Numbered from the stretch's first letter, positions 23,520 through 35,635 are shown. The stretch is 64,000 nt of DNA from Owenia fusiformis (GCA_903813345.2 CAIIXF020000004.1:18523513-18587512), one strand, 5' to 3'. Numbers and translations: made by a program. The notes: a model not told the origin generated them from the letters alone.

Positions 23520-23715
23520 TGAATTGAGCGGCCACATTGAAAATTCGTCAATCCAGGGCCCTAAACCCAAAGAGCATATCTGTAAAATTTGAACCAACCC
23601 CGTCAACCGTTATTACAGTCATCACACGTAAACACTCACAGACGGGCGGACGAATGGACAGACGGCTTCTCTATATCCCTCAAATTTCGTTCGATGAGAT
23701 AATTGCTTTATATAC
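23520..23715. repeat. dispersed-repeat tail with cagacgggcggacg motif
   Basis: Contains cacagacgggcggacgaatg and gacagacggcttctctatat, the (C/G)AGACGGACGG-type string common in mollusc interspersed repeats (from memory; not checked). It lies immediately downstream of the gene B stop. Confidence 0.4.
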
Positions 23716-23736
23716 CCTTCGTTAAGCAATTTCATG

Positions 23737-24029
23737 TTAGTACTCTGAAAAGTAAATCAATTTAGCTCTACTATTATTTTCTTTAGGACTGTACACAGTA
23801 TGACCCAAGGCCCTATTATTTCTCCTCTTTGTTGTATATGCCAGCTCACCTTCGCCTTCTTCCCCCTCCTCACACTCGTTTTCATCGCATTCCTTCGTTT
23901 CATCATTGTACGTGAGTCCTGGTGGACATGGGACCAGGTTGCCAAAGTTGAACACACAATAGATGTAATAGTCGCAATCTGACTTGTATTTATATTTTGT
24001 TAAACGTGGTTTGTCTTCACAGAAGTCAT
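23737..24029 (-). CDS. gene B exon 7: CBM14 domain and C-terminus
   Basis: Begins after ctttcag with DDFCEDKPRL; the domain has YKSDCDYYIYC, LVPCPPGLTYND, TKECDENEC. It then reads an acidic run and a basic tail to a stop at 23737. If the donor at 23849 is used, the exon is 24029-23850 and the tail is replaced. Confidence 0.78.
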
Positions 24030-27000
24030 CTGAAAGTAATCACTATAAGTTGAGGTAAGTGTTCAAGATAAGTCTATATAAAGAGTACAGCTACGTTGTG
24101 GACTAACTTGTCACACTGCATCATCATGAGAGATCATTGCCTTCTAGCTTCCTTCTAGAAATAGTTGAAGGCAGAGAGAAGTGATGGGTATCAGAGTGAC
24201 ACCGCATTACCATCAATTTATTGCAAAATTTATTTGGAAAAGTTACGCCAAACAACCAGCATATTTGGTTTGCAAGATTTTCCAACTGAAGCATGAAGTG
24301 TGCAATATGCGATTATACTTAATTGATTGAGAGAAGAAATGCTGAATTGAATCGCAATTTAATCAATAAAAGCTATAGAGATTTCGCACGACATTTTGGT
24401 AACACGTATCGTATCTCGGTAAGTCGAAGTGTTGATCATTTCATTTCTCAGGACATGTTTTACATTGATCAATTTAGAATTTTGTTTTGTTTTCATTCTG
24501 TCATTTAAGACTTGGGCAACATGTCTTACCGAAGTTGAACTTTGGATCATCAGTGGTGGTTGTAGATGCTGTAGATGTTGGTATAGGGGTTGTGGTAGTC
24601 GTAGTTGTAGTGGTGGTGGTGGGTGGCTCTGTAGGGGGGTCAGTGTCAACATCAAACACGGGCGGCGTGTAGCTATCTTCAATCAAAAGGGCAAAAGGCA
24701 TCAAAATGTGTTAATAATGCTCCTACTTGATACTTTTGATGTCGAAATATACCAGAGAGATAAGTGAGTTGCGAAATCTCTCTTATATGATGATATTTTA
24801 TCTGATCTGATATATAGACCATATTAATATCGACAACTCTCAATTTCATTTGCAATACGATATCATCTGGTCATCAGGTGCATGATTGATAAGTGACTGC
24901 ATTTTATAATATACAATCACATGTACATAAATATATATCCAAAAGTATTGCAATGTAATTTACAGGTACTATAATATAACCAGACCTCTTGATACCGTGA
25001 GCTTGCTCGGTGGTACCATGACATAAGGCACAGGACTATATGCATTTAGCAAGTTAATTCGACGGTATATTCAACGTGGCTCCTCAAATAAATGCTCAAT
25101 GTATGTTGAGGTCTGCTTAATACCCGTGCAATTGTAATTATATCATTGGCATAAACATTTAAATATTGGATGAACGCGCACGGTGTTTGGCATGTTTATC
25201 ACATTTTTTGTTTGATTTCGAAATGTTTTATGTAGAAAATATTACTTTATAGACTATAGATAAAATACACAGGTCGACACTTGGAAGATCATTTCAGACA
25301 CCCAGTAGATTAAACTCATTACTAATTTAATACATTTAGGTATAAGTGTTCACTAAAGGCTCTAAGATTGGTGATGGCATTCATAACCGATTGTCGGTAA
25401 TTGAATCTGAATCTAAAATGAATGTTGGAGAAGGGAATTCTCCAATAAATGCCAACTGGTTACGTCTGCGCTCTGCATTAAGAATGATGAAACGTAAAGC
25501 ACAACGTGAACATAAGTTCACAACATACAAATATTGAATATCAGAAATGCACGAACGTCGACACTTTTTGCGCAATTGCAATCATTGAACGAATGAGTGA
25601 TCTGAAACAATGATTTATAAGAAGATCCAACAGCGTGATCCGACATACTCCATCTCCGTCAATTCGCGCTCTTTATTTACTGTTTATCAACAGCTCATCG
25701 TGTGCGCTTTAATATTGACTGAGTGAGTTCTTAGATTCAATTTAGATTACGCGTTGCACCCAAGTGCTTGTCTCGACACAGCTTCACTTCTCTGCGTTTA
25801 CAAACGCAGTTGTAACATTGATAAACCTCTTTTTATTCTGGTTCACAGCACTTTCATCATTGACTGATGATCCTAGATGCACTGACTTTATTTTTAGCAC
25901 AGTGGTTCTGAATCAATTATGCTTCAAAATTACTCTCGAGAATGAAATGATTTCTCAATATGAGCTGTTGTTTCTATGATTGTTTCTCGACGGCTTACCG
26001 TGTAGTCTTGTTTTAATCCACAATCAATAACAAAGACCATTTTGAAATGTTGAAAATAAAGAAGGGGTAAACCTGGTGCTAAGACATCCAATAAATAAGC
26101 ATAGTTACCTTCGTAATCGTAATCATATTCATAATCTACTTCTTCGTATCCCCCTGATGCAGACTTGTCATACTTTGCCTCTAATGCCGAATCCATGGCG
26201 TGCTTTACTACAATAACAACATTTACAAATATCGCTATGACAACAGGCCGACTTTAAACATAAACAAATATTTCCATGACAACAGGAAGGGACAGACAAG
26301 GAGGATTGACTCATGTTTGGGCATGTCGTGATACAAAATTCGAATTCAAACAGCCGCCATTTTGTTCACTTCAACATTTGAATCGTGAATTTCGGTCTTA
26401 TTTCCGAATGAAAATTTCAAAAAAATCGCAAGAAATTAACGAGATATTGGTTCGAATCTTTTGAACTGTTTATTTTATTTGATTCATAGTCGGTTTTGAT
26501 TTCAGAAAATAACGACAATCCAACGTTTTCATTGTTAGAAGATATCGAGTTTCGATCCTGGAAGCCAATCGTCCTTGGGAACAATGCAGCAAAAATATAT
26601 CTTTAATTCACCTTTAGCATAAGTCATTTTAGCTAGTTAGAGATTTAACCAAAATGTGAGCCCCATGGGAACATAAATCAGTGTTAAGTCATTTATGCCC
26701 ACTGCAGCTAGGCCATTACTTCCCCTAGCTATACGTATACTCCGACTAACTAATTGTATATAATTCCGTTGGACACACGGTTCAGTGCCATATGAGGGAG
26801 GTTAATGAGAACTTGTACATGAACTAGAAGAATAGTGGTCCTCTGGGATTACTTCTCCCCTTCGTAGTATTTACTTGCCGGATTGAGTATAGAAGTACAA
26901 GGAAAATAGTTGTTAGTTCTTCTCCGGAAAACAATTGAGATGGGAAAGTAATCAATGGGATGATAATATACGTCCATTTTAATCTTAACCATCAATTTTT

Positions 27001-30000
27001 ATCAGGCTGTTTAAACTGAAAACAATAAGGATTGAAAATAGTTTAATTTATTGCTTTGTAAATGTACATTAGAAGTACAAAATAATTACAAGAAGCCCGC
27101 GCAAACCGTATACTTTTACAAAAGTAGTTGTGTATATGCCATTGTGTATGTATATGCCATTGTGTATTGTACATTATCAGTAATTTCAAACTCTAAATAA
27201 TTGAGATATATGGTGCATATATGCGAACCTGTAATAAAAGAAACTTATGGGACGTAAGAATATAACAAAATAAATCAATGAACTGTTCTAATGAAGGAAT
27301 TTGCTTTAGCAAACTCATGGAGGAAAGTTTACGTGGTTCAATAATGGAAACCACTATTTTAACATAAAATAGAAATAAATAAAAGATGTAAGAGAATACA
27401 AAAGTAAATTAATGATTTCCCGCTTTGTGCAATATATCAATGACGAGACAGGTTACGACTCGTTGTTCAGGATTTTGAACATTTGAGCTAACTTTAGAAC
27501 ATAATACTGTCAATCGCCAAATTGCTCAAATTGATAGAAGGGGCAATTTCTCATTAGCATCTTAATGAAAACTCTCAAAAAGAAACAAAAAGTGTTCTAT
27601 TATTATACCGAACACACATAAATTTTGCTTTGAGACACGTGCTAATTATTTAATTATATTGTGTCTTCTGTTGTTGCTACTCGCAATTTTTGCCTATAAA
27701 AGATTCAAAGTAAGAACTCTGATTTCCCAAAGATATCGGAAGTGTAGCCAGGATTTTATCAAATTGTCTGCCAGGAAGATCAATGGGATAATCCGTGTAC
27801 ATTCTGCACCTAATGCTTGCAATTGCCAGTCACTGGTAATTTGACTAATACGTTGGAATTGCATCATGAACAACTTTGTATATTTTCTTTCGAATGACAG
27901 AATTTGGCTTGAAAATTGATTTTATCGTTAATTGAATCATTTGTCAGATCTAGAGCTTGTTCTGATGATATGCTCGGGTTTGGAATTTCGGCACGGTGTA
28001 CATTATTCACAGGACTTATTGGGAAGGAGACATGATATAAATAAGATGTTCTCATCGTTTCACAAAGATTTCGTTTTTCTGTACAATTTTATTCTTCATA
28101 CTTGTAAGAAAATCAGAGACACTACTTATGATGGCGATCAATTCCTCTTAAAAGCGGCTTCTTACCTCCAGCATATATGGTAATAGTAAGAGTTGCAATG
28201 ACACTTGCAATAGTTAGTCCGGCTAGAACACGCATGATCAATCTAAAACACATCCATTCATACACTTGCATATTACAATTTACATTCGTGTAGTATATTT
28301 CAGTTCAGTTTTTTCAATATGAAGTGTTCGATACAAGTCATGAGAGAAAGAGAATCCCAACTCAGTGGGAAATATATTTATAAGGTAGGATACGAGTGAT
28401 GGCGAAATGACTACAATATGTACATGATGAACAGCGTACCTAAAAACAACAAATTATGATCGCCTATGAATTTGACCAGCTTCACCAAAATCTCACCAGA
28501 TTTTCCGATATAAAGAAATATTCAAAATATTTCAAATAATATCCCAGGGGCGATATGTCTGGTAATAAACAATCGAGAACGAGCATGGCCTTTTATTATT
28601 TGGAATCTTGAAAGAAGCATACAATTCTCTCAACAACATACACTTCTACCTGTAGCGCTTCCTTTTCTTTGCCTTGACGACGTATCTCTGAGCTTTATTG
28701 TGTTCATCCTCCATATGTTTGGCGACAGCATCTCGTCTGTGTTTACGTGCTGAGGCAGTTCGCGTCCCTAACTGGCGTTTGGGCTTACTTTGTTGACCTA
28801 GAATCGATATTTCTATCATCTTTTAGATCAAGAAAGGATTGAAAAACTAATGAAACAGACTGAGACAGGTTGAGGTCGATCTGCATTCATTCTATTTTGC
28901 AAAACACTCAGACGATGACAATTTTAATTTCAAATAATCTGAAAAGCTGATAACTGCAAATATCACCTAGCTGTGGTGCTTGGTGCTTTGTAAAAAAAGG
29001 AAAAGAAGATAGTATTTTGAGAGAGTCATGACAGAATACCTTTTAGTCTCCTCGCTGCAATGGCCGACAGCATTGGCATCTGTTTTCTGTAGGCATCTTT
29101 GGACGATGGCCTACTTTTCCTCGCAGCAGCAGCCACATCTCGAGTCCGCGTTGGTTTTGTGTGCGGTGGTTTCAGTTTGGCATCTGGGACAGGACCAGAA
29201 TCTCGAGGACGCTAAATAAAAGGCACATTCATTAAGTTCTACAAGCGCTAAAGCTTATTAACACAAGATCTTTTGATCTTTTGATTTGCCAAGGTGGTTT
29301 AATACATAGTTTCGACTAGCTTTAAACTGGTGTAAACGTCCTCTTGAATGGACTGATTGAGAGTTTAGTTTGAATTTACTCCCATGTAGTTAGTTCCCTT
29401 TTATTCTTCAAGGTGCATGATAAAGGCCTGGATAAAGGGTGACGCATATCGTTTAGCAAATCGAAGGCTCATTTCTGGTGTTGCTCACCGTTTAGTATAA
29501 AACGCCCGATCCCGGAATAATACTTTAAGGGTTCATACATTTATAAAAGGGAGATTTTTATTTTGACAAATCAATTTCACATGGTGAAGTTTCAGGATCT
29601 TAATAAGGAAATATTGACAGCTGAATTTCACCATAACGTAATAGTACACCGCTTGGCATATGAAATATCCACCTAATGAAACAAAGCAGTTCTAATACAA
29701 GAATTTATATTATTACCAACTTGCCGGGCCTGTTCTAGGGGTTTTATTGCTGAATTAGAAGGCATCCATTCTACTATATCGACGTCATAGTGGGCCATAT
29801 TGCCGGTCAAGAATGCAATTAATGACCGGCAATTTTCCCCGGGAAATGACATATCGTTCAGTGCGTAAGATTTTCTTGCTGTTTCAGTCCTGGTCATTAA
29901 CTGTGGTAATAATACTATTATTACGACCTTGCCGGGCCAGTTCTAGCTTCTAGGGGTTTTAGTGCTTGTTTAGAAGGCATTCATTTTACTATATCGACCT

Positions 30001-32016
30001 GAGCAATATGTGACGTCATAATTGCAGTCCATAATGACGGTCAATAATGCAATTAATGACCGGCAATTTTTCCTGGGAAATTAGATATCGTTCAGTGCGT
30101 AAGGTTTTCTTGCTATTTCAGCACTGAGCATTAACGGTGGTAATAATACTAATAAATGCATTTATGTGGGCAATATTTAAAATATATTTCATTTATTTAA
30201 AATATATTTCACTTCGAAATGACGTTATTGTACTATTGCCTGTTGTACGTGTACATGCATTCTTTGAACAATCACTATCTGAATAATGTTCTCAGAATCA
30301 TTATAAACGGATCACTTTACGGGAAGCTTATCGGAGCCCTTTACATCTTACTCCCCCTCGCTCATATACCAAGATTTCAAAATGTGTGTCACTTTCTTGA
30401 ACATCATACTTTAGACTACCCCTTCCCCTTAATGAAATCATCAATAAATAAAATGATCTATTTTAACTTTAAGTTTATGCCCTCCCTGTGATATTGAATT
30501 GGATAAAATGTTATCAAACGGTCTTTTTAAACATTCTGGTTTGTCGAAAATTCAAGGGGTTAATTAATTAAAACAATGACATTGAAAAATCAGACGGAAA
30601 CATATTCCTTAATGTTGCTATGAATGCGTTATGAATCAATAAGCACAGTGACCTTTATGAAGTAAGTTTTCAACCGCCTTTCTAGATTGCGTATTACAAG
30701 CGCTTACTAGTTGGCATGAAGTATGACAATGCTACTTATCAATTATTTTCATTTTGATTAATGTAAAGCTTCATTGACATACATCTGGATGAATGTGATC
30801 TTGCATTGTGGTAAAACCAGAGTCCACGGGCTGTTATTTTTCGATTGGATTATCCACGCCCTACCCCACTCATCTCAGAGCTTCTCAAGCCTATACCCCA
30901 CTCATCTCAGAGCTTCTCAAGCCTATGCCCCACTCATCCTAGCTTCTCAAGCCTATACCCCACTCATCTCAGAGCTTCTCAAGCCAATACCCCACTCATC
31001 TCAGAGCTTCTCAAGCCAATACCCCACTCATCCTAGAGCTTCTCAAGCCTATACCCCACTCATCTCAGAGCTTATCAAGCCTATACCCCACTCATCCCAG
31101 AGCTTCTCAATTCTATACCCCACTCATCCCAGAGCTTCTCGAGCCTATACCACACTCATCTCAGACCTTTTCGATGCCTTATTCCTACTATTTCCGAGAT
31201 TCTAAAGGCCCTGCCCCACTCATCCCAGAGCTTCTCAAGCCTATACCCCACTCATCTCAGAGCTTCTCAATCCTATACCCCACTCATCCCAGAGCTTCTC
31301 AAGTCTATACCCCACTCATCTCAGACCTTTTCGATGCCTTATTCCTACTATTTCCGAGATTCTAAAGGCCCTGCCCCACTCATCCCAGAGCTTCTCAAGC
31401 CTATACCCCACTCATCTCAGAGCTTCTCAAGCCTATACCCCACTCATCCCAGAGCTTCTCAAGTCTATACCCCACTCATCTCAGACCTTTTCGATGCCTT
31501 ATTCCTACTATTTCCGAGATTCTAAAGGCCCTACCCCACTCATCTCAAAGCTTCTCAACCCTATACCACACTCATCTCAGAGCTGTGAGATTCTAAAGGC
31601 CCTACACCACCCACCCCATCTCGAAGCCCTGCCCCGAACCCCGTTTATCCAATAGCTTCTCAGGGCCCTATTTCATTCGTCTCAAGGCTTCTCAAGACCC
31701 TTATATCCTGATATCATTTCAACTTAAGCCTTGGATGAAGGATTTAATCCTTCATGAAACTAGCTTATATCATCATCATCTTCATAGTTACATTACCAGA
31801 AACCATGATTTGTCTACAATGCTAAGTTTCACATTGTTTCCATACAGCTTTTCGACCAGTCATGTTTGGTATCACTTGAGTTAAGGTGTCTTCTATATAC
31901 GGTCTTTGAATAGTATTTACCTACTTATTAAAACGTCTTACTTGAGGAAGATCTGGTCGTTTTTCCTCACGGCGTGCCCTTGTTGGACGGCGGGTTGGTC
32001 GAGAATCTCTAGGCAT
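23737..32016 (-). CDS. gene B: type II membrane protein with one CBM14 domain (7 exons)
   Basis: Exons on the minus strand: 32016-31942, 29211-29040, 28797-28650, 28242-28166, 26207-26109, 24676-24530, 24029-23737. All internal junctions are GT-AG with matching phases; 1011 nt give 336 residues and a stop. Layout: Arg/Lys-rich cytoplasmic tail 1-132, membrane segment about 133-156, Tyr/Asp/Glu stretch about 175-190, Thr-rich stalk about 205-230, one CBM14 domain about 242-290 with six cysteines, acidic then basic tail. No signal peptide; topology inferred as inside N-terminus. Same plan and orientation as gene A without the SEA domain, so probably a relative or functional partner. The last exon also has a good donor (GAAG/gtgagc at 23849), so it may instead splice to an unseen further exon. 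Confidence 0.78.
24530..24676 (-). CDS. gene B exon 6: Thr-rich stalk
   Basis: 147 nt between gattgaag and TTCG/gtaaga, phase 1 to 1. DTDPPTEPP is followed by eleven threonines, then Thr/Ser/Pro and DDPKFNFG. Mucin-like; parallels exon 9 of gene A. Confidence 0.8.
26109..26207 (-). CDS. gene B exon 5: Tyr/acidic stalk
   Basis: 99 nt between attgtag and GAAG/gtaact, phase 1 to 1. Ends EEVDYEYDYDYEG; such alternating acidic/Tyr strings can be tyrosine-sulphation sites (inference). A Met codon near its start (26194-26196) is internal in this model. Confidence 0.72.
28166..28242 (-). CDS. gene B exon 4: transmembrane segment
   Basis: 77 nt between gttttag and GGAG/gtaaga, phase 2 to 1. Encodes LIMRVLAGLTIASVIATLTI then TIYAG, a hydrophobic helix of about 24 residues. 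Confidence 0.78.
28650..28797 (-). CDS. gene B exon 3: basic juxtamembrane segment
   Basis: 148 nt between attctag and TACAG/gtagaa, phase 1 to 2. Ends with a strongly basic stretch (VVKAKKRKRY) directly before the membrane segment, which favours an inside N-terminus. Confidence 0.72.
29040..29211 (-). CDS. gene B exon 2: basic cytoplasmic tail
   Basis: 172 nt between tatttag and AAAG/gtattc, phase 0 to 1. Lys/Arg/Pro/Ala-rich with AAAARKSRPSSKDAYRKQ. Confidence 0.72.
29708..30154. repeat. tandem duplication of about 220-bp unit in a gene B intron
   Basis: Two direct copies (about 29708-29917 and 29918-30154) share ccttgccgggcc, agaaggcat, ctatatcgac, gcaattaatgaccggcaatt and atatcgttcagtgcgtaag. 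Each carries an inverted ttgccggtca / tgaccggcaa pair (clearer in the first). The flanks share tggtaataatact. Confidence 0.75.
30861..31700. repeat. 32-bp minisatellite with 160-bp higher-order unit in gene B intron 1
   Basis: Basic unit ccccactcatcccagagctt plus ctcaagcctata (32 bp). In the right half a 160-bp unit (five basic lengths, one diverged to accttttcgatgccttattc) repeats with starts at 31165, 31325 and 31485. Intronic; the open frames across it follow from the repeat. Confidence 0.85.
31942..32016 (-). CDS. gene B exon 1: start and basic N-terminus
   Basis: ATG at 32014-32016, 25 codons (MPRDSRPTRRPTRARREEKR...) to CAA/gtaaga, phase 0. The Arg-rich sequence resembles the start of exon 2 (RPRDSGP...), hinting at an internal duplication. 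Confidence 0.7.
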
Positions 32017-33494
32017 AATGGTATTTCACTGTGATATAACGTCTGCTATTACTGGATTAATATGTTATGTTATATCCTTAATAAATCCGTAAATAAAAAG
32101 ACGTAAATGTACATATAGTATCAAACGTCTGTAACAGCAATGACATTTACACGTCTTTCTGTTAAACGTTTGACTATTTACACTTGCATATGTTACTATA
32201 TAGCAATTCACGCATGATTCCGCATTATGAATTCAATCTTATATCATGGACCATGATGTGAATTTCACAATGAAGTAGCTCAAATTTTGAGAATACTTGC
32301 TTAAGTTGTTTGATTGTTTTAAGAAATATATGTTTTAATTATTTTTCATATTGTCACCACTTAGTCAGCTAAGACTATGTTACCCTTACATAGAGTAAAC
32401 ATACGACAGTTCCACTTTCAATTAAAATGGCATATTTTTATGGTTCAAATTATTATTAGATATAATACAGTTATAAACGACCATTTTAATTATTTTGAGT
32501 AAATCCAGATCTTCTTTGATTCGTAAAACTAGTAGAAACGCACCACCTTGTCGCATTCCAAAAGGGCAAGGTGATGAGTAAATGCCTCTAGGCAACGCAA
32601 GTCGACATTTATGCTTAACCAAAGTCACTTACATGGTTGTATCTTGAGCAAAGCTAACCAGTAATGTGAAAGTAAATATAAAAAAATGCCAGCATACATA
32701 CTTTTTTAAAAAAGAGACTTCTCGTTGTTATTGTTTTATTTTTGGCCACCTGACCAATGGCACGTTGTTCTAAGGTTTGTATAAAAGAAGTATAGAAAAA
32801 CATGATATTGTGTGTAAAACTATATCATGTCAATTTCCTATGCTAACTCTATTGAGTTATTTTGATCCATTGCTGTAGATTCAATTTAAACGGGCTTAAA
32901 AAGGTGCAAACAATTATCTAATTCAAAACCTATTACGACAACTCATTGATTTTTTAAATCAAGATCTTCCACAATGGTGAATGAAGTTAAATATAGTTAG
33001 TTATATAACTGTGAAACAAATAGGCATATATTTTGAACAGCTCATTTTATATACAATATCAAATTTTGAGAGAAACGACATTGTGAATGAGCGAAATCAA
33101 GAATTGTAAAGTTGTCGTCGTGTAATATATAGGTTCCTTGTTTTGGTGCATTTCCTTCATATTTTCAATTGTTCATACTCCGAGTAAATCTGCAGTCATT
33201 TGGGTACACTCAGGAACATATTTATTATATCGTTCAATCAATATTAAAAAGTTTATCGAAAAAAAAGTTCGTTATACTTTAGGTCACTCTGATCTTAAGG
33301 TACCTAAGTATAGAATTCAAAAAAATAATGCAAAAATACCAAATAAAACTGAACACTGCTACTGGGGATTGCCAGACAATAGAAGAACACGATGATAACC
33401 CTTACGTAATGAGATGTTCACAACTGAATCATAAATTGATGATTTAAGATTAAAAGTCAATGAATAGATACGATTAATTTACAACTCGTCAGCT
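32017..33494. other. upstream flank of gene B, no gene seen
   Basis: AT-rich unique sequence directly 5' of the gene B start codon. It probably holds the promoter and 5' UTR, but no TATA box or initiator can be singled out with confidence. Confidence 0.4.
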
Positions 33495-34184
33495 CTGGGG
33501 GGTATCGTGATGCAACAACACCGTGTTGTTGCATCAAGATGGCCAGACTTCCGGTGATAGATTTTCGTACGATATTTTGTTTCCCCAATTTAAACCCATT
33601 TCTAGGACGAGTTGCTCAATAATCATACACGTGCAGTTAGCCCATGATCTATATTTAAAAAAACTCTCATTAGTATGCATGTAGCATCATCAAGAAGCGA
33701 GAAATTCGCGGTTTTAATTCCTCACTATTGATGCAACAACACCACTCTGTTTATTATCGATGATGCAACAACACCAATGTGCTGATGCAAAAACGCCAAT
33801 ATAATGTATCATTGAATATCAAGAGAAACTGTTTTATGTTCTGTTTATAGGTGTTGGTCGGGACATGAATAAAACGCGTGAGTGCGTGGTTCATGAATGA
33901 AACGTATTTTGTTTGGTTCCTTAATGTATTTGTCTTTATGTTATCAAAGTTAAAAGGATATACAAGGTAAACTAAATACATAGGCTAAGTATTGAATCCC
34001 CGGGAGCCAACCTCATTGATATTGTATCTGAAAAATAAAGATTATTCATTTTCTAAATTAAATCCCCTTGATTTACCGTATCGTATGAAAATTGTTTACA
34101 AAGAACTAATATAACTAGACTTTGGAAATTGAACAAGTTCAATTTCAGACTCCAGATCTGGACTTTTTTAAGCCGAGTCATCCA

Positions 34185-34500
34185 GAAAAAGATGGATGGA
34201 TGGATGGATGAAATAGGAAGGAGGGATAGGACAGAATAGGATGGAACGATAGGAGAGAATAGAGAAGAAAGATAGGATAGAATAGCAAGAAAGGATAAGA
34301 TAGGAAGGAAAGGATATGAAGGAATGGAAGGAAAGGATAGGAAGGATAGATAGATAGGAAGGAAAGGATATGAAGGATAGATAGGAAGGAACGGATAGGG
34401 ATAAAAGGGATAGGATAGGAAGGATAGGATAGAATAAGAAGGAACGAAAGGATAGAATAGTAGGATAGGAGAGGATAGGAAGGATGGATGGAAGGATGAA
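34185..34500. repeat. purine-rich (ggata/aggaa)n microsatellite
   Basis: About 315 bp of almost pure A/G with T only in gata/gatgg steps (gatggatggatgg at the start, aggataggaaggatag inside). The long Ser/Leu/Pro frame on the minus strand is its translation artefact. Confidence 0.85.
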
Positions 34501-34769
34501 TGGATTTTTCAACATTTTCTTCGCTACTCTTGACTTTCTATCAGGATACCATCAGATCGATTTTTCTCGAAATTTCAAAACGCCACATGCAGATTCTGAT
34601 TCCTGAGAAAATTCTATTCTTCATTCATAACTCAAACGTTAAATTTGGAGAATTTTTTATTTTGACCTACTTTTTGGACACCATATCTCAAAAGTGGGTT
34701 AAAATACTTTCTGATGGCAAAAGGCTAACACTATTAGTACACTCTTGGCTACATGTATACACAGTTACA

Positions 34770-35400
34770 ATTTTACGTATTTTCAGTTTTTTCTCATTTT
34801 CATGCAAATTATACGAGAATAAGATGCATAATGCACATAGAAATGATCGTGAGACAGTATCCCGTGATTCCCAGTTGCTAGATTGTCCCTACATAGCTTG
34901 TGTAAGAATAAGATGGAGCGAGCTGATTTGTAAACTGGCTCCAAGTTGGAGCCAGTTTTGAAAATGAGCGGTGCGTTTTTATAAAACGGAAATGCAATGC
35001 ATAATCTGTTCTGATTTAGTGAACATGATCTAATTCATCGATATTTTTACTTAGACTTCAATTTTCTCTTAAAGTTTTGACTTGAAATGACTTTTTGCAA
35101 AAAATCTTGAATTATGTTATAATTTTACATATTTTTCCGTTTTTCCTTATTTTCATGCAGATTATACGAGAATAAGATGCATAATCCACATCAAAATGAT
35201 CGGGAGACAGCATCTCGTGATTCCCAGTGGCTAGATTGTCCGTTAATAGCTTGTGTTTAATGGTGCGAGCTGATTTGAAAACTAGCTCCAAATTGGAGCC
35301 AGTTTTGAAAAATGAGCGGTGCGTTTTTATTAAACAGAAATACAATGCATAATATTTTTGGAATTGATGAACGTGATCAAATTCATCGATATCCATGCTT
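34770..35400. repeat. tandem duplication, about 350-bp unit
   Basis: Copies from about 34771 and 35121 share ttttcatgca, attatacgagaataagatgc, gattcccagt, ctagattgtcc, ttggagccagttttgaaaa and tgagcggtgcgtttttat. Confidence 0.8.
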
Positions 35401-35484
35401 AGAATTCAATTTACCCGTATAGTTTTGCAAAAATATGACAATATAAACTATATTCAAAAGCCATCTTCTGCAGTACGTCAGTAA

Positions 35485-35635
35485 GTAAGAAGCCAGTCTG
35501 TAAAAGCCGGCTTCTTATTGACTCCAGAAGCCGGCTTCTGTTGTCCTTCAGAAGCCGGCTTTTAAAAGCCGGCTTCTTGGTGACTCTAGAAGCCGGCTTC
35601 TGTAGTACGTAAGAAGCCAGTTTGTAAAAGCGGTT
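35485..35635. repeat. cluster of agaagccggcttct palindromes
   Basis: At least four close copies of the self-complementary agaagccggcttct, joined by half copies (aagccagt, aaaagccggcttct), form a 150-bp string that can fold into several alternative hairpins. Confidence 0.75.

Larger units (their letters stand above)
16732..23736. other. intergenic region between gene A and gene B
   Basis: About 7 kb with no exon I can support on either strand. It should hold the gene A promoter on its left side, but no promoter motif stands out. Contents: small transposons at 17451 and near 18063, a 113-bp direct duplication (18709 and 19188), long AT-rich unique sequence from 19300 to 23100, and a palindromic repeat and a dispersed-repeat tail close to gene B (23139-23715). 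Confidence 0.5.

Noticed and set aside
24429-24767. Gly/Cys/Val-rich plus frames near 24500-24700
   Set aside because: Antisense reading of the Thr-rich exon of gene B.
25346-25537. Plus-strand frame with RLRSALRMMKRKAQREHK as an exon
   Set aside because: Composition looks protein-like, but there is no ATG start, no clear acceptor or donor and no partner exon; it lies within a gene B intron on the opposite strand.
26449-26460. ggttcgaatctt as a tRNA B box
   Set aside because: No matching A box, acceptor stem or cloverleaf around it.
30774-31525. Ser/Pro-rich open frames over the 32-bp repeat
   Set aside because: By-product of the minisatellite, on the opposite strand within a gene B intron.
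34168-34515. Minus-strand Ser/Leu/Pro frame as a coding gene
   Set aside because: Translation of a purine-rich microsatellite.
34500-34961. 153-codon plus frame inside the 33495-36273 element as a transposase
   Set aside because: No DDE-like motif or DNA-binding pattern; part of it lies in a tandem duplication.
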